Assembly (NCBI GenBank): GCA_001643675.2
Contig: LSRY02000034.1
Span: 868,001-932,000 of the forward strand
Length of the DNA stretch: 64,000 nt
Direction: 5' to 3'
Source: Monocercomonoides exilis
Taxonomy: Eukaryota > Preaxostyla > Oxymonadida > Polymastigidae
The notes under the pieces were generated by a model, which was not told the origin of the DNA, ran no database searches, and saw only the letters and a program-made list of their open reading frames with translations. A program made the translations under genes and the position numbers. Shown one piece after another: positions 21,201 to 33,200 of the stretch (the first letter of the stretch is position 1; the number at the start of each line of letters is the position of its first letter).

Positions 21201-24200
21201 TCAAAAGAGGCGTTGGATGAAGAGGAGGAGAATGAAGGAGAAGGAGAAAGAGGGGAAGGAAGGAAAACAAAAGAGGAAGAAGATAAAGATGAAGAACAAA
21301 ACAAGAAAGATAACAATCAAGTTTCAAGTGAAGCACATTCAAAAAAGCCGAAAAATTCTCAAATTGAAGAAGATTTCTACAAACAGAGCGAAAACTGCAT
21401 CGGCATTTTCACTCGCTCGAAGCGCAGAAGAGGCGCAAAAACCGGACAAAACCTGCTTTTTGGTGTGGATGGCAGCGAAAACGAGGAGGAAGAACGGAAC
21501 ATCTATGCGAAGCACTATCCAAACAGCTACTCCGATTACTCGCCTTATTCTTTCTCCACTTCATCATCATCATCATCTTATTCTTCTTCTTCTTCATCCT
21601 CCTCCTTATCATCATCTTCCTCTTCCTCTTCTTCTCGCTCCCCCTTATACCGCCAGGTCCCTTCCCCCGCCCCTTCTCCCCTCGGCTCTCCGCCTTCCCT
21701 CCACTCCCACCGCCTTCCCGAGCTTTTCTCTGCTTTCTTTGCGCGCAGGCGTATCAGACACAACTGCGAGCACTGCCACAGCCGCGCTGCGTATTCCACT
21801 TCTTCTTTCTTGTTCCTGCCGCGTGTGATTGTCATCCAGATCAGCCGTTTCTTGTTCCACAAGCAGAGAGAAAGGACGGAGAAGATGTGTGATGTTGTTG
21901 AGTTTCCCGAGATGCTGGATGTGAGTGAGATGTGTGACGCACAGACGCAGTTTCCGCTGCCTGTGGGGCATGTGGAGGAGCTGGGGATGTGCGAGGAGGA
22001 TGAAGATGATGAGGAAGAGGAAGAGGAGGAGGAGGAGGAGGAAAAAGAAGAAGAGGAGGAGGAGGAAGATGAAGAAGAAGAGGAAGAGGAAAAGGATGGA
22101 GAAGAAGGAGATGAAGATACTGTGAAGATTGAAGATAACAATGAAATTATAATGAAAAAAGAAGAAAAAGACGATAAAACAGAAAAAAGATCAAAAAAAG
22201 AAGCCGAAAAGGAAGAGGAGAAATTCAAATTTCGGCAAGAAGCGTTCCGATTTCTGAATGAAATGATGAAGGTTTCCATTCCAACAAAAGAGAGCGAACG
22301 GAAAAGGAAGCAGCAGAAGGCGAAGTTGGCTTCGAAGAGAAGAAGAGAAAATCGAGCGAATGTGACACCGCATGTGATTGTGACGAGGCATTCGGGTGAA
22401 AGAAACATACAGAATGTGAATGCAAACAGGAAAGAAGAGAAGGAGAAGGAGAAGGAGAAGGAGAAAGAGAGGAAAGAAGAAGAAGAAGAAGAAGGAAATG
22501 GTGAAGAAATTGATTTCTATTACGATTCCGATGATGAGGAAGAAGAAAAGAACAACTTAAATTCCAACCTTCCTTTTCCTTCTCGTCGCCGCCGCTGCCG
22601 CAGCAAAAGCGAAAGCAACGAGAAAAGAAACGAATTTGTGGTTGATTGTTCAGAATTTGAGACAAACAAGCAGGTTTCATTGGTGACGATGTACAGGCTG
22701 ATGAAGGAGACAGGAGTTGTGGAGCATATTGCAGAGTCGAAGAGGAGGGGGTTTGTGAGGGAAATGGAGAGGGAGAAAGAGAAAGAGAAAGAGGAGAAAG
22801 AGAAGGAAAAGGAAAGAGGAAGAAAGGGAGGTTGGATGAAGGATGATTATGATGATTATGATTATGATGACGAAGAGGAGGAGGAAGAGGAAGAGGAAGA
22901 GGAAGAAGAAGTGAAAGAAATTGAAGAAGTTAACAAGAACAGATTTCCTACCAAATTGCCTCTTTCAACGAAGAATGCAGTGAAAGAAAAGAATAAAAAA
23001 TCTTCTTCCAATTTGACTTCGCAAAATCAGAAAGGAAAAGGCAAAAACGCAGTGAATTCATCTTCAGTAAAAACAGGTTCACCTTCTGTTCACAAATCAC
23101 CTTTAAAACGCTCGACATCATCATCATCTTCTTCTTCTTCTTCTTCAAAGACGTCAAATACAAATTCAAACAGATCCATTTCATCTCCTTCTCCTTCTCG
23201 CTTTAACAATTCAATTCTTTCTTCTTCTTCTCCCTCTTCTTCTCCTTCTTCCTCTCCTTCTCGTTCTTCTTCTTCTTCTTCCTCTTTTTCTTCTTCTCCT
23301 TCTCGTCTTCTCGACAACTACACCTCCACTGCCAGACGTGACATGCTCCAGCTTCAGCAGCAGCTCCAACAAAACCGCACTTTTTTTGCTTCTCCTCTTT
23401 CTTCTCGTTCAAATGCTCATTTCACACCGACTCATTCTTCTTCTTCTTCTTCTTCCTCTCCCTCTCCTTCTCGTTCCTCGTCATCTTCCTCTTCTTCCTC
23501 TTCTTCCATTTCAACCTCTTTCAATTCTTCCACTTCACTTCCTTCAAATTCCTCCTCCTCTTCTTCCTCTTCTTCTTCCTTCTCCTCCTCTCCTCTCCCC
23601 ACCTCACATCCTTCTTCTTCCCAATCAGCTAAAAAGCCTCCAATTGTCAGCCCCTTCGCCAACAAGCTCAACAGACTCTATGCCAAACAGGACTTCCCTC
23701 TGAAAGGGCAGTTCATCAGCGAGTCGGAGGCACTTGCAAGAGGAATAGCTCTTCCAAAGCAGAAGATGGGAACGCCGTTACGAACTTCTGCTTCTTCTTC
23801 TTCTTCTCTTTCTTCTTCTCTTTCTTCTCCCTTCTCTTCTTCCTCTTCTTCCTCTTCTCCTTCTCCTTCTTCTGCTGCTGCCTCCATCTTTCTCTCGCAC
23901 TCGCAAACCCCTTCTCCTCTGACACACGACCTGCTCACCAGCAATTCGTCTCCACTCCACCAACACAGCTCTTTCCCTTCCCGCTTCAACTTCTCTTCCA
24001 TTTCACGCCAACTGTCTTCTTTTGCCTCTCGCCTGATGCGAAGTGATTCGTTGGCTGTGGCAAATGTGCAGCAGAATGCTCAGAAGATGATGATGCAACC
24101 TTCTTCTTCTTCTTCTGTTTCTTCTTCTTCACCATCTCCTTCTCGTTCATCATCATCATCTCTTTCTTCTTTCTCTCCATCATCATCATCATCATCATAT

Positions 24201-27200
24201 TCTTCTTCTTCTCTTCCTTCTTCTTCCACTCAAAATCTTTTTAACATATCAATGCCATCTTCAGTTTCTGCAACTAATTCACCAGTGAGCTACAAAGCAT
24301 CTTTAAGTTCTCCATTAAATAGAGGCAATTCAACTCCAAAGAAACAAGATGAGTTTTCTTCTTCTTCTTCTTCTTCTCTTTCTTCTTCTTCCTCCTCCTC
24401 TTCTTTCCAGCATTCCTCCAATCAATATCGCAATTCCGAACAACAAACACATTCACAATCAAACAATTTATCTGAACTTCCCGCAAAAAGCGAAAGAAGA
24501 AGCTCATTTCATCTTCAGCCAGAGTTTGTTGACTCGATGCTGATGAAGATGGGCATTGAGGCAGGGCAAATAAGAGAAGCAGGAGGAAAAGGGAATGAAG
24601 CGGGAATAAGAAAAGAAGGATTAACTAATGGTTCTTCTTCTTCTTCCTCTTCTTCCTCTTCCTCTTCTTCTCTTTCTTCTTCATTATCATCATCATCATC
24701 TTCTTCTTCTTTTCTTCTCTCTTCTCCTTCTCGTTCATCATCTTCCTCTTCTTCTTCTTCCTCCTCCTCCTCTTCTTCTTCTTCAACACCCCGCAAATCA
24801 GAACTTTCTCCTCTTCGTATTTCTTCGTCTTCTCATCCATTCACCACACAAAAAGAAGAAATAGCAGCTCAACTTTGGGAAGCAGAAATGATTGCGCGAC
24901 GGAAAAAAGCGGAAGAAGAAGAGAGGAAGAAGAGAAGGGCGTTTGAAGAGCGAAGAAAACTGGTGATGATTGAGAGGGCGAAGAAGAAAGAGGCCGAAGA
25001 AAAACAGATGCAGATGTTTGAGGCGGAGAAGAAGAAGCGGATGGAGCAGATGAGGTTGGAGTTGGGCATTCGCCCTGATGTGTATGAAGTGGAGATGGCT
25101 TCTCCTTCTTCTTCTCTTTCTCTTTCTCTCTCTTCTTCTTCTTCTTCCTCCTCATCCTCTTCTTCTTCTTCATTATCATCTCCCCAAAAATCCAATAAAG
25201 CCACAAAAGAACAGCCAATAGTGAATCAGCCATTGAAAACAGGAAGCTCAGCTTCTGTTGAAGCCAGCCACAAAAGTACCAATCAAACAGTGATGAGTCA
25301 AATTCCATCTTCTTCTCATAGAAAGATGTCTTCTCCTGTTTCCATTCAACACAACTTGACAAATTTTGATCATAAAACAGTGGGAAATAAACAGGAACAG
25401 AAGAAAAGAGAAGAAGAAGATGATGATGGAATGCAGTCAACAGGTGAAGAAGAAGGAGAAGAACAAGAAAAAGAACAAGAAGAAGGAAAAAATCAAAATG
25501 ATTACAAGAAGATTCAATCAGATGAAAGTGCAATTTCATCGATTTCTCCACAAATTGCCACAAAAACCGAAGAAAAAAGAGGCAAAACGAGGAAATTGAG
25601 GGACCAATTCATGGGAATAACTACAGATTTCAAGCAGATCAGCCAAAGAAACGCAAAATCAGTGAAAAACAATGCAACAAAGACAGAATCTGGTTTAGAG
25701 AGCACAAAACAGCCGGAATGGAAGTTGGAAGAGCCTAAAAGCGAGGACGAAGAGAAGAAGCTGCTGCAGATGATAATTGAGAAGAGCAAAGCTGAGCAAT
25801 ATGCCTCAACTTCGAGTGGGAAACAGGCAATTTCACAGAAAGAGAATGGAAGATATGTTAATTCTGCAAGTGTTTCGCCTCAAAAATCCAAAAATCAGAA
25901 CAAAAATGCAACTTTTAAGTTTCCATCGAAGGAAAGCATAGGACGATCGCATTGCTCTTCTCCTGTTTCGAAAAGGGGGTTTTCTCCTTCTGTTTCATCT
26001 TCATTGTCTTCTTCTTCTTCTTCTTCTTCTTCCTCTTCCTCTTCTTCTTCTCCAATTTCTTCTCCAATTTCTTCTCATAAAGACAATCTTGAAGACTCAG
26101 AAGAAGACATCCAGCTGAAAATTGCGATTGAGCGGAGCAAAACTGAAATGTATCGGAAGCCGAGAAAGAAAAGCGGAGAAAACGGGAGCAAAGAAAACGG
26201 AGGTTTGAAGGGAGTTCAAAGAGAAATTCGAAGTGGAAGTGAAATTCGAAGTCGAAATGGAAGTGGAAACAGAAGTGGAAACAAAAGTGGTGGCAAAAAA
26301 ACCAATCAAAATGAACCTGGCTCAATTTCAGTATCAGCTTCAGCTTCGGATTCAGTTTCTATTTCTGATTCGCTTTCTCGTTCAGCTAAACAGAAAATGA
26401 AAGAGCAACAAGACATTTCTGAAGATGTGTTGAAGGCGCAATCGAAAGAAGCAACAAGTTTCGAAGAAGATCGGTTGAATGACGTTACAAGCTGGCTGAG
26501 TGATGATGATGATGATGAATTAGAAGGAGAAAGAGAAAGAGAAAGAGAAAGAGAAAGAGAAAGAGAAAGAGAAAGAGAAAGAGAAAGAGAAAGAGAAGAT
26601 GTTGATAGCGATGAGGATGTGATTGAAAGTGGGTCATTCAGATTTGCTTCTTCTTCTCCTTCTTCTTCCTTACCCACCCGCCGATCCAAGCCAAAAGATG
26701 TGTTCTTTCCCTCCACTCGTGTTTACAGCGACCGACAAGTCCAAAGCAGCCTCAGAACAAACAGAAGAAACGCAAGGGGAGGGCTGCTTGGAGGGAAAGG
26801 AGGGCAAACAAGCGCAAAAAAACAGAAAAAAACAGAACTTGTCCATTTGCTCTCTAATTCTGGTTCAACTTCAAAAACTCATTCTAATTTAGCTTCAAAT
26901 TCTTCTGATTCTTCTGATTCAACTTCAAATTCTAATTCTAATTCAAATTTGCAGTCGAAAATGATGAAAGAAGAAGAGAAAAGCGTAAAAATGGAGCTGG
27001 AGTCGGAATTGAATTCGTTTGGAGAGGAGAATGTTGAGATAAAAAGATGTACAGAAAATGAAGACACAGAAAATGAAATTTTATCCACTTCAAAAGGGAA
27101 AATTGATAATTCTATGCAAAATGTGCAATCTTCTTCAATTCACATTTCAAACTCTGACATTTCAACTTCTTCTTCTTCTTCTTCTTCACCATCTACCACT

Positions 27201-28192
27201 TCACTTGATCATTCACAAACATCTTCTCCCTCTTCTCCTTCTCCTTCTTCTCCTTCTCCTGCTTCTGCTTCTGCTTCTCCATCTGTTTCGCTTTCACCTT
27301 CACCTTCTCCCTCTCTTTCTCCCTCTCCATCTCCCTCATCTTCCACTTCACCATCTCTTTCTCCTTCTCCTTCACTTTCTCCTTCTCCTTCTCCTTCCCC
27401 TTCTCCTTCCCCTTCCTCCTCTCCTTCTCTTTCTCCATCTTCTTCTCCACTTCATTCATCATCATCTTCTTCTTCTCCTTCTCCTTCTCCTTCATCCACC
27501 CCCACACCACATCACCCTTCTTTTAGTGAATACAGCGACCGCTTCAAGAAATATTCCCCGTCTCGCATCTTCCACCAGGCTTTTGGGCAGCAGCAACGCA
27601 ACAGCACACGATACTTTTTGAGAAGCATCATCACTCACAGCGGTTTGTTTTATTTTCTTTCTTTCTTTCTTTTTCTTTCTTTCTTTTTAATGCATTTTTT
27701 ATTGTATTTTTGAATATTTTTATTTTTATTTAACATTTTTTAATCTTTTTTCTATAATTGTTTTTTGTAATTTTTTCACTTTTTCCTTTATACCTCAAAA
27801 TTTCAACCTTGAATTGATGTATCTTACAAAATAATATTTTTTTTTTTCTCATGACAAAACGATGTTATCATTGAACATGTTCAGGATACAGCGCACAAAC
27901 AGGCCATTATTCTGCTGATGTCTATGACACAAGAGACAAGAAATGGAAGAACTATAACGATACGTGCGTTACTGAGGTGTGATTTATTGTTTATTCTTTA
28001 AAAAATAAATTATGAAATTGAAATAATTCTTCATTTTATTTATTGTTTGCAAATTTTGATATTAAAACCTTTTTCTTGTCCATTCAAAAACAAATGAAAT
28101 ATTTTTAGACAACCCTTGAATCGCTTCTGAACAGCGACAGAACAAAGAAAAACTGCTATCTTTTGTTTTATGTGCACGAGCAATCACTATGA
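18231..28192 (+). CDS. Giant USP-family deubiquitinase, three exons
   Basis: A ubiquitin-specific cysteine protease that would remove ubiquitin from proteins. Exon 1 is 18231-27642, exon 2 27885-27976, exon 3 28109-28192; both introns (242 and 132 bp) have GT-AG ends and join in phase, giving about 3195 residues. The Cys box GFVNLGNTCYLNSVLVAF puts the nucleophile at Cys34. A finger CxxC (IRCTKCRR) lies near residue 565 and a second pair (HNCEHCHSR) near 1178, followed by VIVIQISRFLF, the core strand. The His box spans the first splice: YFLRSIITHSG joined to YSAQTGHYSADVYD. The protein ends in exon 3 with CYLLFYVHEQSL and TGA, as the family does. Between and after these motifs lie very long Ser-rich and Glu-rich low-complexity inserts, an Arg-Glu dipeptide tract (26530-26595), and Arg/Lys/Glu helical segments. 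The start ATG follows an in-frame TGA. Confidence 0.9.
26521..26600 (+). repeat. AGAGAA microsatellite inside the USP coding exon
   Basis: A near-perfect 6-bp repeat (AGAGAA) of about 12 copies, kept in frame as an Arg-Glu dipeptide run. The period is a multiple of three, so length changes would not break the gene. Confidence 0.85.
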
Positions 28193-28354
28193 ATGTCTTT
28201 TTTGAGAATTACAAGCTTTTATTTATTTATTTGTTTTTTTAATAATAAAATAGATGCTTTTCTTGGCATCCGGTTTTTTTATATACAGTTTTATATGGGC
28301 ATCCTCGAGTCATATTTATTTTATTTATTTATTTTTTAAATTTATGATTTTTTT

Positions 28355-28388
<34 letters not shown>

Positions 28389-29007
28389 GAGTGTGTATTT
28401 CAAAAATAACACTGAATCGCAATCCGTTTGAGCTTAAATAAAGACTTCACAAAACTCACATCTCTTTCAGAAACAAAATAAAAAAAAGAAAGAAAATTGA
28501 TTGTAAGAATAGCGTCTGGAAAATAATACAATACAAGAGAACTATGTCGACTACTTGCACAAGGGAAAGAAAACTCAAGGTTAATAATAAATGTTAAATA
28601 AAAATTATTGGAGATAACTCAAAGAAGATCAAAAAATATTTAAACTCATAATCAACAAAATCACTAAACAATGGAGGATGGACCCACACATTATCGCGCA
28701 GATCGAACGAAGCAAAATAGAACACCCAAAAACATAGCTGGACAAAACAAAAAGCATAAAACATGATCATAAACATGATCAAAAACAGTATCAATAAAAA
28801 AGACCAAAAATCAATAACAAGAGTTTTTTTTAATAAAAAAACATGTTTCGTGATTATCCAACAGGAATATTAATACTCAACAAAAAAATATGCAAATTAT
28901 AATTGCAACAATAAAATCCATAAGCAAAAACAAATATTAAACAAATATTTATATTAATTATAAAAAAAACTTAAATAACATAAAACATCAAATATAACAT
29001 AGACATT
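28193..29007. other. AT-rich intergenic region between convergent genes
   Basis: The 3' flanks of the plus-strand USP gene and the minus-strand cyclin gene meet here. It contains TTTAT-type runs and two AATAAA-like signals but no coding frame. A 66-codon minus frame at 28594-28794 is hydrophobic and probably fortuitous. Confidence 0.6.
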
Positions 29008-29985
29008 TCAAAGATGCCACTTGCTGGTGTACTCAGCAAAGAACGCCAAAAACATGTCAAATTGATCATTTTCATCAAAGATAGGGTGCTTGTTCCTCAT
29101 TTGTTCCCTTGAAGAAAGCTGAGAGAAAAACCGCGTGGCGGACCACTCAAACGTCACCCGATAATCGAGAGCGATTAAAAAGACAATCTCAGATTGATTG
29201 AGCGTTTTCAGTGGAATAGAAAATAGTGAACTCCAGAACGAGTTTAGGTGAAATCGATCACAACTGTACTTGTCAACAATCATCATGCACACCGCTACAA
29301 TCATTGTTGCATTTTCGACAGTTATCGTCAATCCTCTGCTTGCTCCTTCTCGAAACAATCTGTCTAGTATGCACAAAAGCAAAACAAAATCAACTTCAAA
29401 AAGAGGAATTTTTTTCACAACAGCTTTAAAAATTGCTTCAATCGATGAAGATAGCTTCTTCATCGACTGAACATTATAATAATTTGAGGGAACCCAAAGT
29501 GGATAGCACAGCTGAGGAATTGAACAATCAGTAACAGGTCTTCCGAGACAAGGGAGGATAAATGTTGAAGAGGGCAAAGGAATAAGATCCGTGAGTGTAC
29601 GAGAATTTCGTTGAGATTCTTGCTCAACGTGCATCATTACCGATTTAGCAATATACATTGAGGTGAGTGATAATAACTTCGCATTAAAAGGAACCTCATG
29701 AAAAATAGGATTATAAGAAAGAAGTTGTCGAAGAATAGGATTTGCTCTTTTCAATTCATCATTAACAGTTGAGTGGCTTTTTGAAAATGAAAATTTTTGA
29801 GATTGATCATCATGAAATGAACGCTTTTTAAGGACGATATCGTTGGATTCTTTCTGAACAAATTGATCATCATGTTCATCAAATTCTCTGACATCGGGCT
29901 CAGATTTTAGCAGCTCAATTGACTTAATGCTCGCACTATGCGATGGACATAATGCACTTTGTGAAATGGCTCTGGGGGCTAACAT
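29008..29985 (-). CDS. Pho80-like cyclin
   Basis: A single-exon cyclin-box protein of about 325 residues starting at ATG 29985 and ending TGA at 29008-29010. The N-terminal third is charged and disordered-looking. The cyclin box follows: SSSIEAIFKAVVKKIPLFEV, FVLLLCILDRLFREGASRGL, TVENATMIVAVCMMIVDKYS, LNSFWSSLFSIPLKTLNQSE and IVFLIALDYRVTFEWSATRF. This matches the order in PHO80/PCL-type (cyclin Y/U-like) cyclins: five helices with an LDR where cyclins often have Y-x-x-R, and a long insertion before the second helix. Such cyclins activate CDK partners of the Pho85/CDK14 type. The reading frame extends 8 codons upstream of the ATG without another start. The neighbour upstream (DNAI4) is on the same strand about 275 bp away. 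Confidence 0.7.
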   Translation of the reverse strand: MLAPRAISQSALCPSHSASIKSIELLKSEPDVREFDEHDDQFVQKESNDIVLKKRSFHDDQSQKFSFSKSHSTVNDELKRANPILRQLLSYNPIFHEVPFNAKLLSLTSMYIAKSVMMHVEQESQRNSRTLTDLIPLPSSTFILPCLGRPVTDCSIPQLCYPLWVPSNYYNVQSMKKLSSSIEAIFKAVVKKIPLFEVDFVLLLCILDRLFREGASRGLTITVENATMIVAVCMMIVDKYSCDRFHLNSFWSSLFSIPLKTLNQSEIVFLIALDYRVTFEWSATRFFSQLSSREQMRNKHPIFDENDQFDMFLAFFAEYTSKWHL

Positions 29986-30259
29986 TATGTCAAAGGCTGA
30001 TGATGACAAGTTAACTTAGATCTAAAATTTCCATTTTACGTTTGGGATACAAAAATAAAATTGTGGTAAATTTTTTTTTATTTGATTTCATAAAAAAACG
30101 AACAAAATTAGATCAATGCAATTGTATAAATATACACAGACCTAAAAATTATTTTTAAAAAATTGATAATGAAAAATTAACAAAATGAAGAAGAATTTAA
30201 GAAGTTGAAAAAAGTGGAAAAATTGTTGATGACATGTGAAAAGCCAGTGTATTAAAATT

Positions 30260-33200
30260 TTAATTTGAAAACTCTTCTTTTGACGACTGCTCTTTCCCAG
30301 CCAAATCTCCTTCTTTCGCAGACTTCCCCTCATCCGGCTTCTCCTCCTTCTTCTGCTCCTCTTCATCCTCGCTCTCTTCTTCCTCATCTACCCCATCTCC
30401 ATTCTGTTCAGCAGCAGTCTGCTCGCTCTGAGCAACAGACAGAAGTGACACAGCTGGAGTGTACGACAGCGGCGTCGAGTCAAACAGCTCGCCCGTCTCC
30501 TTCTTGATCGCCGCCCTCAGATGCTCCCCTTTCTGGAAGGAAGGCATCTTCTTCTCGCCAATGTTGCCCAGCCGAAACACAGACACACAGCCCACGCTGT
30601 CTCCAGCAAACAGCACGTTCCCGTTCGAATGGAACTCCACCGACATCATCGGCCGCTCTGTGTCGAGGGGCGTCGATACAACTGGATCCACCACCGATTG
30701 CGCAATGTCCCACACAGCCACACTGCCGTCGTTCATCGCCACAGCAAACACAGTTGAGTGTATTGGCGACCAGCAGATGTCATTTGGAGCGTCGTGGAGC
30801 GAAGAAAACAGAAGGACAGGCTTGGCGGAGTGCTCGTGGTGCCACAGCCGGATCGTGCTGTCTGCCCCCGCCGAGAGGAAGTAGTCGGAATCAAACGGGT
30901 TCCACCGCACTTTCACCACTGACCCCATGTGCCCGAAATACGACTCGATGTAATCAGCATACGATCGGCTGCACTTGTGGATGTTCCCGTCTTCTGTGCC
31001 CACCAAGTAGAAAACAGGGTCTGCGGGTGAGAAATCGAAGCAGGTGCCAGCTGCTGTGCGCGATATGAGCGTGTCGCTGAACGACTGCTTCGTCTTCGGG
31101 TTGATCCGCCGCAGCTTCATCAGCTCTGTGTGCTCCAGCCCTTTTGAAGACTGCCACTGGATAATGCGGCCATCCAGCGATATCGTCGACAGCACTTCCC
31201 CTTGATCTCCACTCCCTGTGCCCAGCTGTATCCCTCCTCCTCCGCTGCTGCTGGCTGAGCCGATATCTCCACTCCCTCCTCCCCCTACACCAACACCAAC
31301 TGCACGTGATTCTGTGTTCTTCGCCTCCATAATTGCCTCTTTGTGCCTCTCAGCAGGGGAAGAAGATTCCAGTGCTGGTTTGATTGAGCGTGTGCGGATG
31401 TCATACAAAGCAACAGAGCCGTCGAGCATTCCAACAGAAAGGATGGAAGGATGGGCAGTGGAGAAGTCGATGGAGAGTGGGGGGGAGGAGACAGGCATGT
31501 AGAAGAGAGGGTATTTCGGGTTCTTCAGAGACCAGAAGCAGATGAAGCCAGGTGTGTCGACTTTCACGTACTGTGGAGTGGGCTGAGATGATGATTGAGA
31601 TGAGGAAGAGGATGAAGAAGAGGATGATGATGATGAAGCTGATGCTGAAGAAGAAGAAGCGCTGCTTCCTTCATTATCCTCTGAAGATATTGACGGCTGC
31701 TCCAAGGGCTCTGCGAGATTCGCGTTTGGAATATACGCCACTGCCAGTAGATCTGCGTTGTGCTTGTTGAGTGAGAGGCTCGAGACAGAGTAGCTGAATG
31801 TGATTGGCACCGCACCGAACTGCGGACCCTTTCCGCTTCCTTGGTCTCCCAGCGACAGCCCCGCCAGCGTGCCCAGCAGCCCATCCATCTTCGCATCAAA
31901 CACTCCACCCGCACTGCTGTCACCGTCTGCTGATGACGTTGCGGACTCAATTAAAGGAGAAGGAGGAAGTGGATTTCCACCGCCGATGCTGTGCGGAAGC
32001 TCCCAGCGCCACAAGTTGTGCAGCGTCGGGTGCTTTCGGAAGCCCTTTCGGTACGGAATGCGCTTTGCCCCGCGGTAGATGAGGATTTCTGTGTCGTATA
32101 TGCTCTGCAGCACGCAGCCTTCGATCATCCGCAGCTTCTCCGCAATTCGCGGCAGGCGCCGGATCTGCCCAAACGTTAGCACAGACGGGTCATATTCTTC
32201 TACCCCTTTCCTCTGCATGCTCTTTCTCTCCCCTCCTTCTCCGTCTTCCTTCTCGTCCGCATTCGAGTTTGCCGTCATCTCATCGCCCCCTGCCTCTTTC
32301 CCTCTTGCCCCCATGCTCTTCCTCCCGCTGCGCCTCGACCCCACCGAGCTCGTCATGCTTGCCCCATCGTCCATCTCCCTCTCTCCTCTCTCCACACTCC
32401 CTCCTCTTCTTCCCCGCGAAAACGATCTTCTTGTGCGCATTCCATATCCCGACGAATTCGACCTCGAAGTGTACGGCGCCTCTGCAAACGACGCCGTGTC
32501 GCTATCTCTTCCTCTCCCTCCCCCGCTTCCTCCTCCCTTTTCCTGGTACCCAAAGAACGATGCTCGCTCATCTGCATCGTCGTATGCAAACGACATCCCA
32601 CTCGCCACCGACGCTGTTTCACTCATGTCTGCCCCTTCGCCTCCGCTTTCATCTCCACTGGCCAAGCTGTCCCTTGTGTCTCGGCTGCCAACACTGCCTG
32701 TGTCATCTCCATCCCCTGCCCCTGCCCTGGCCTTCCCTTTCCCTGTGCCCTGTGTTCCCTGCGCCTTCTCCGCCTCCTTCTCTGACTGCGCAAACACGTC
32801 GTAGATGATGCTTTCTGTGCATTGCGTGCCCTTGTTATCTCTCAATGCATCCACAAACGAGGAGATGTTGATCAGCTCCTCCTCCAGCGTCATTTCTTCC
32901 CCTCCTGCGCTGTTTCCCTTCGTCGCTTTCTTCTTGTCAGTCACCTCGCTCGTCTGCACACTGCTCGTCAAAGACGAACGGCTGGCGCTTCTTGTCAGCT
33001 CTCCCCCCGCCCCTCTCTCAGCAATGGCTGCTGTTGGCAAGGACGGAACACCCGGAACGCCTTCTCTTCCGCTCTCGTTGCCCTGCGGCTGCGGATGGAG
33101 CTGTGCCTCTGCCTGGCGCGTCTTCTCCTCCATCTGCTGGTGGGCAAGGATCTTGTTGAAGATGAGCGAGGTGACAGAGAACTTTGCTTTGGTCCCTGTC

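Noticed and set aside
18332-27510. Many long minus-strand and alternative-frame frames across the giant USP exon
   Set aside because: They are produced by TCT/TCC and GAA/GAG triplet runs and have no motifs; the plus frame carries all the USP landmarks.
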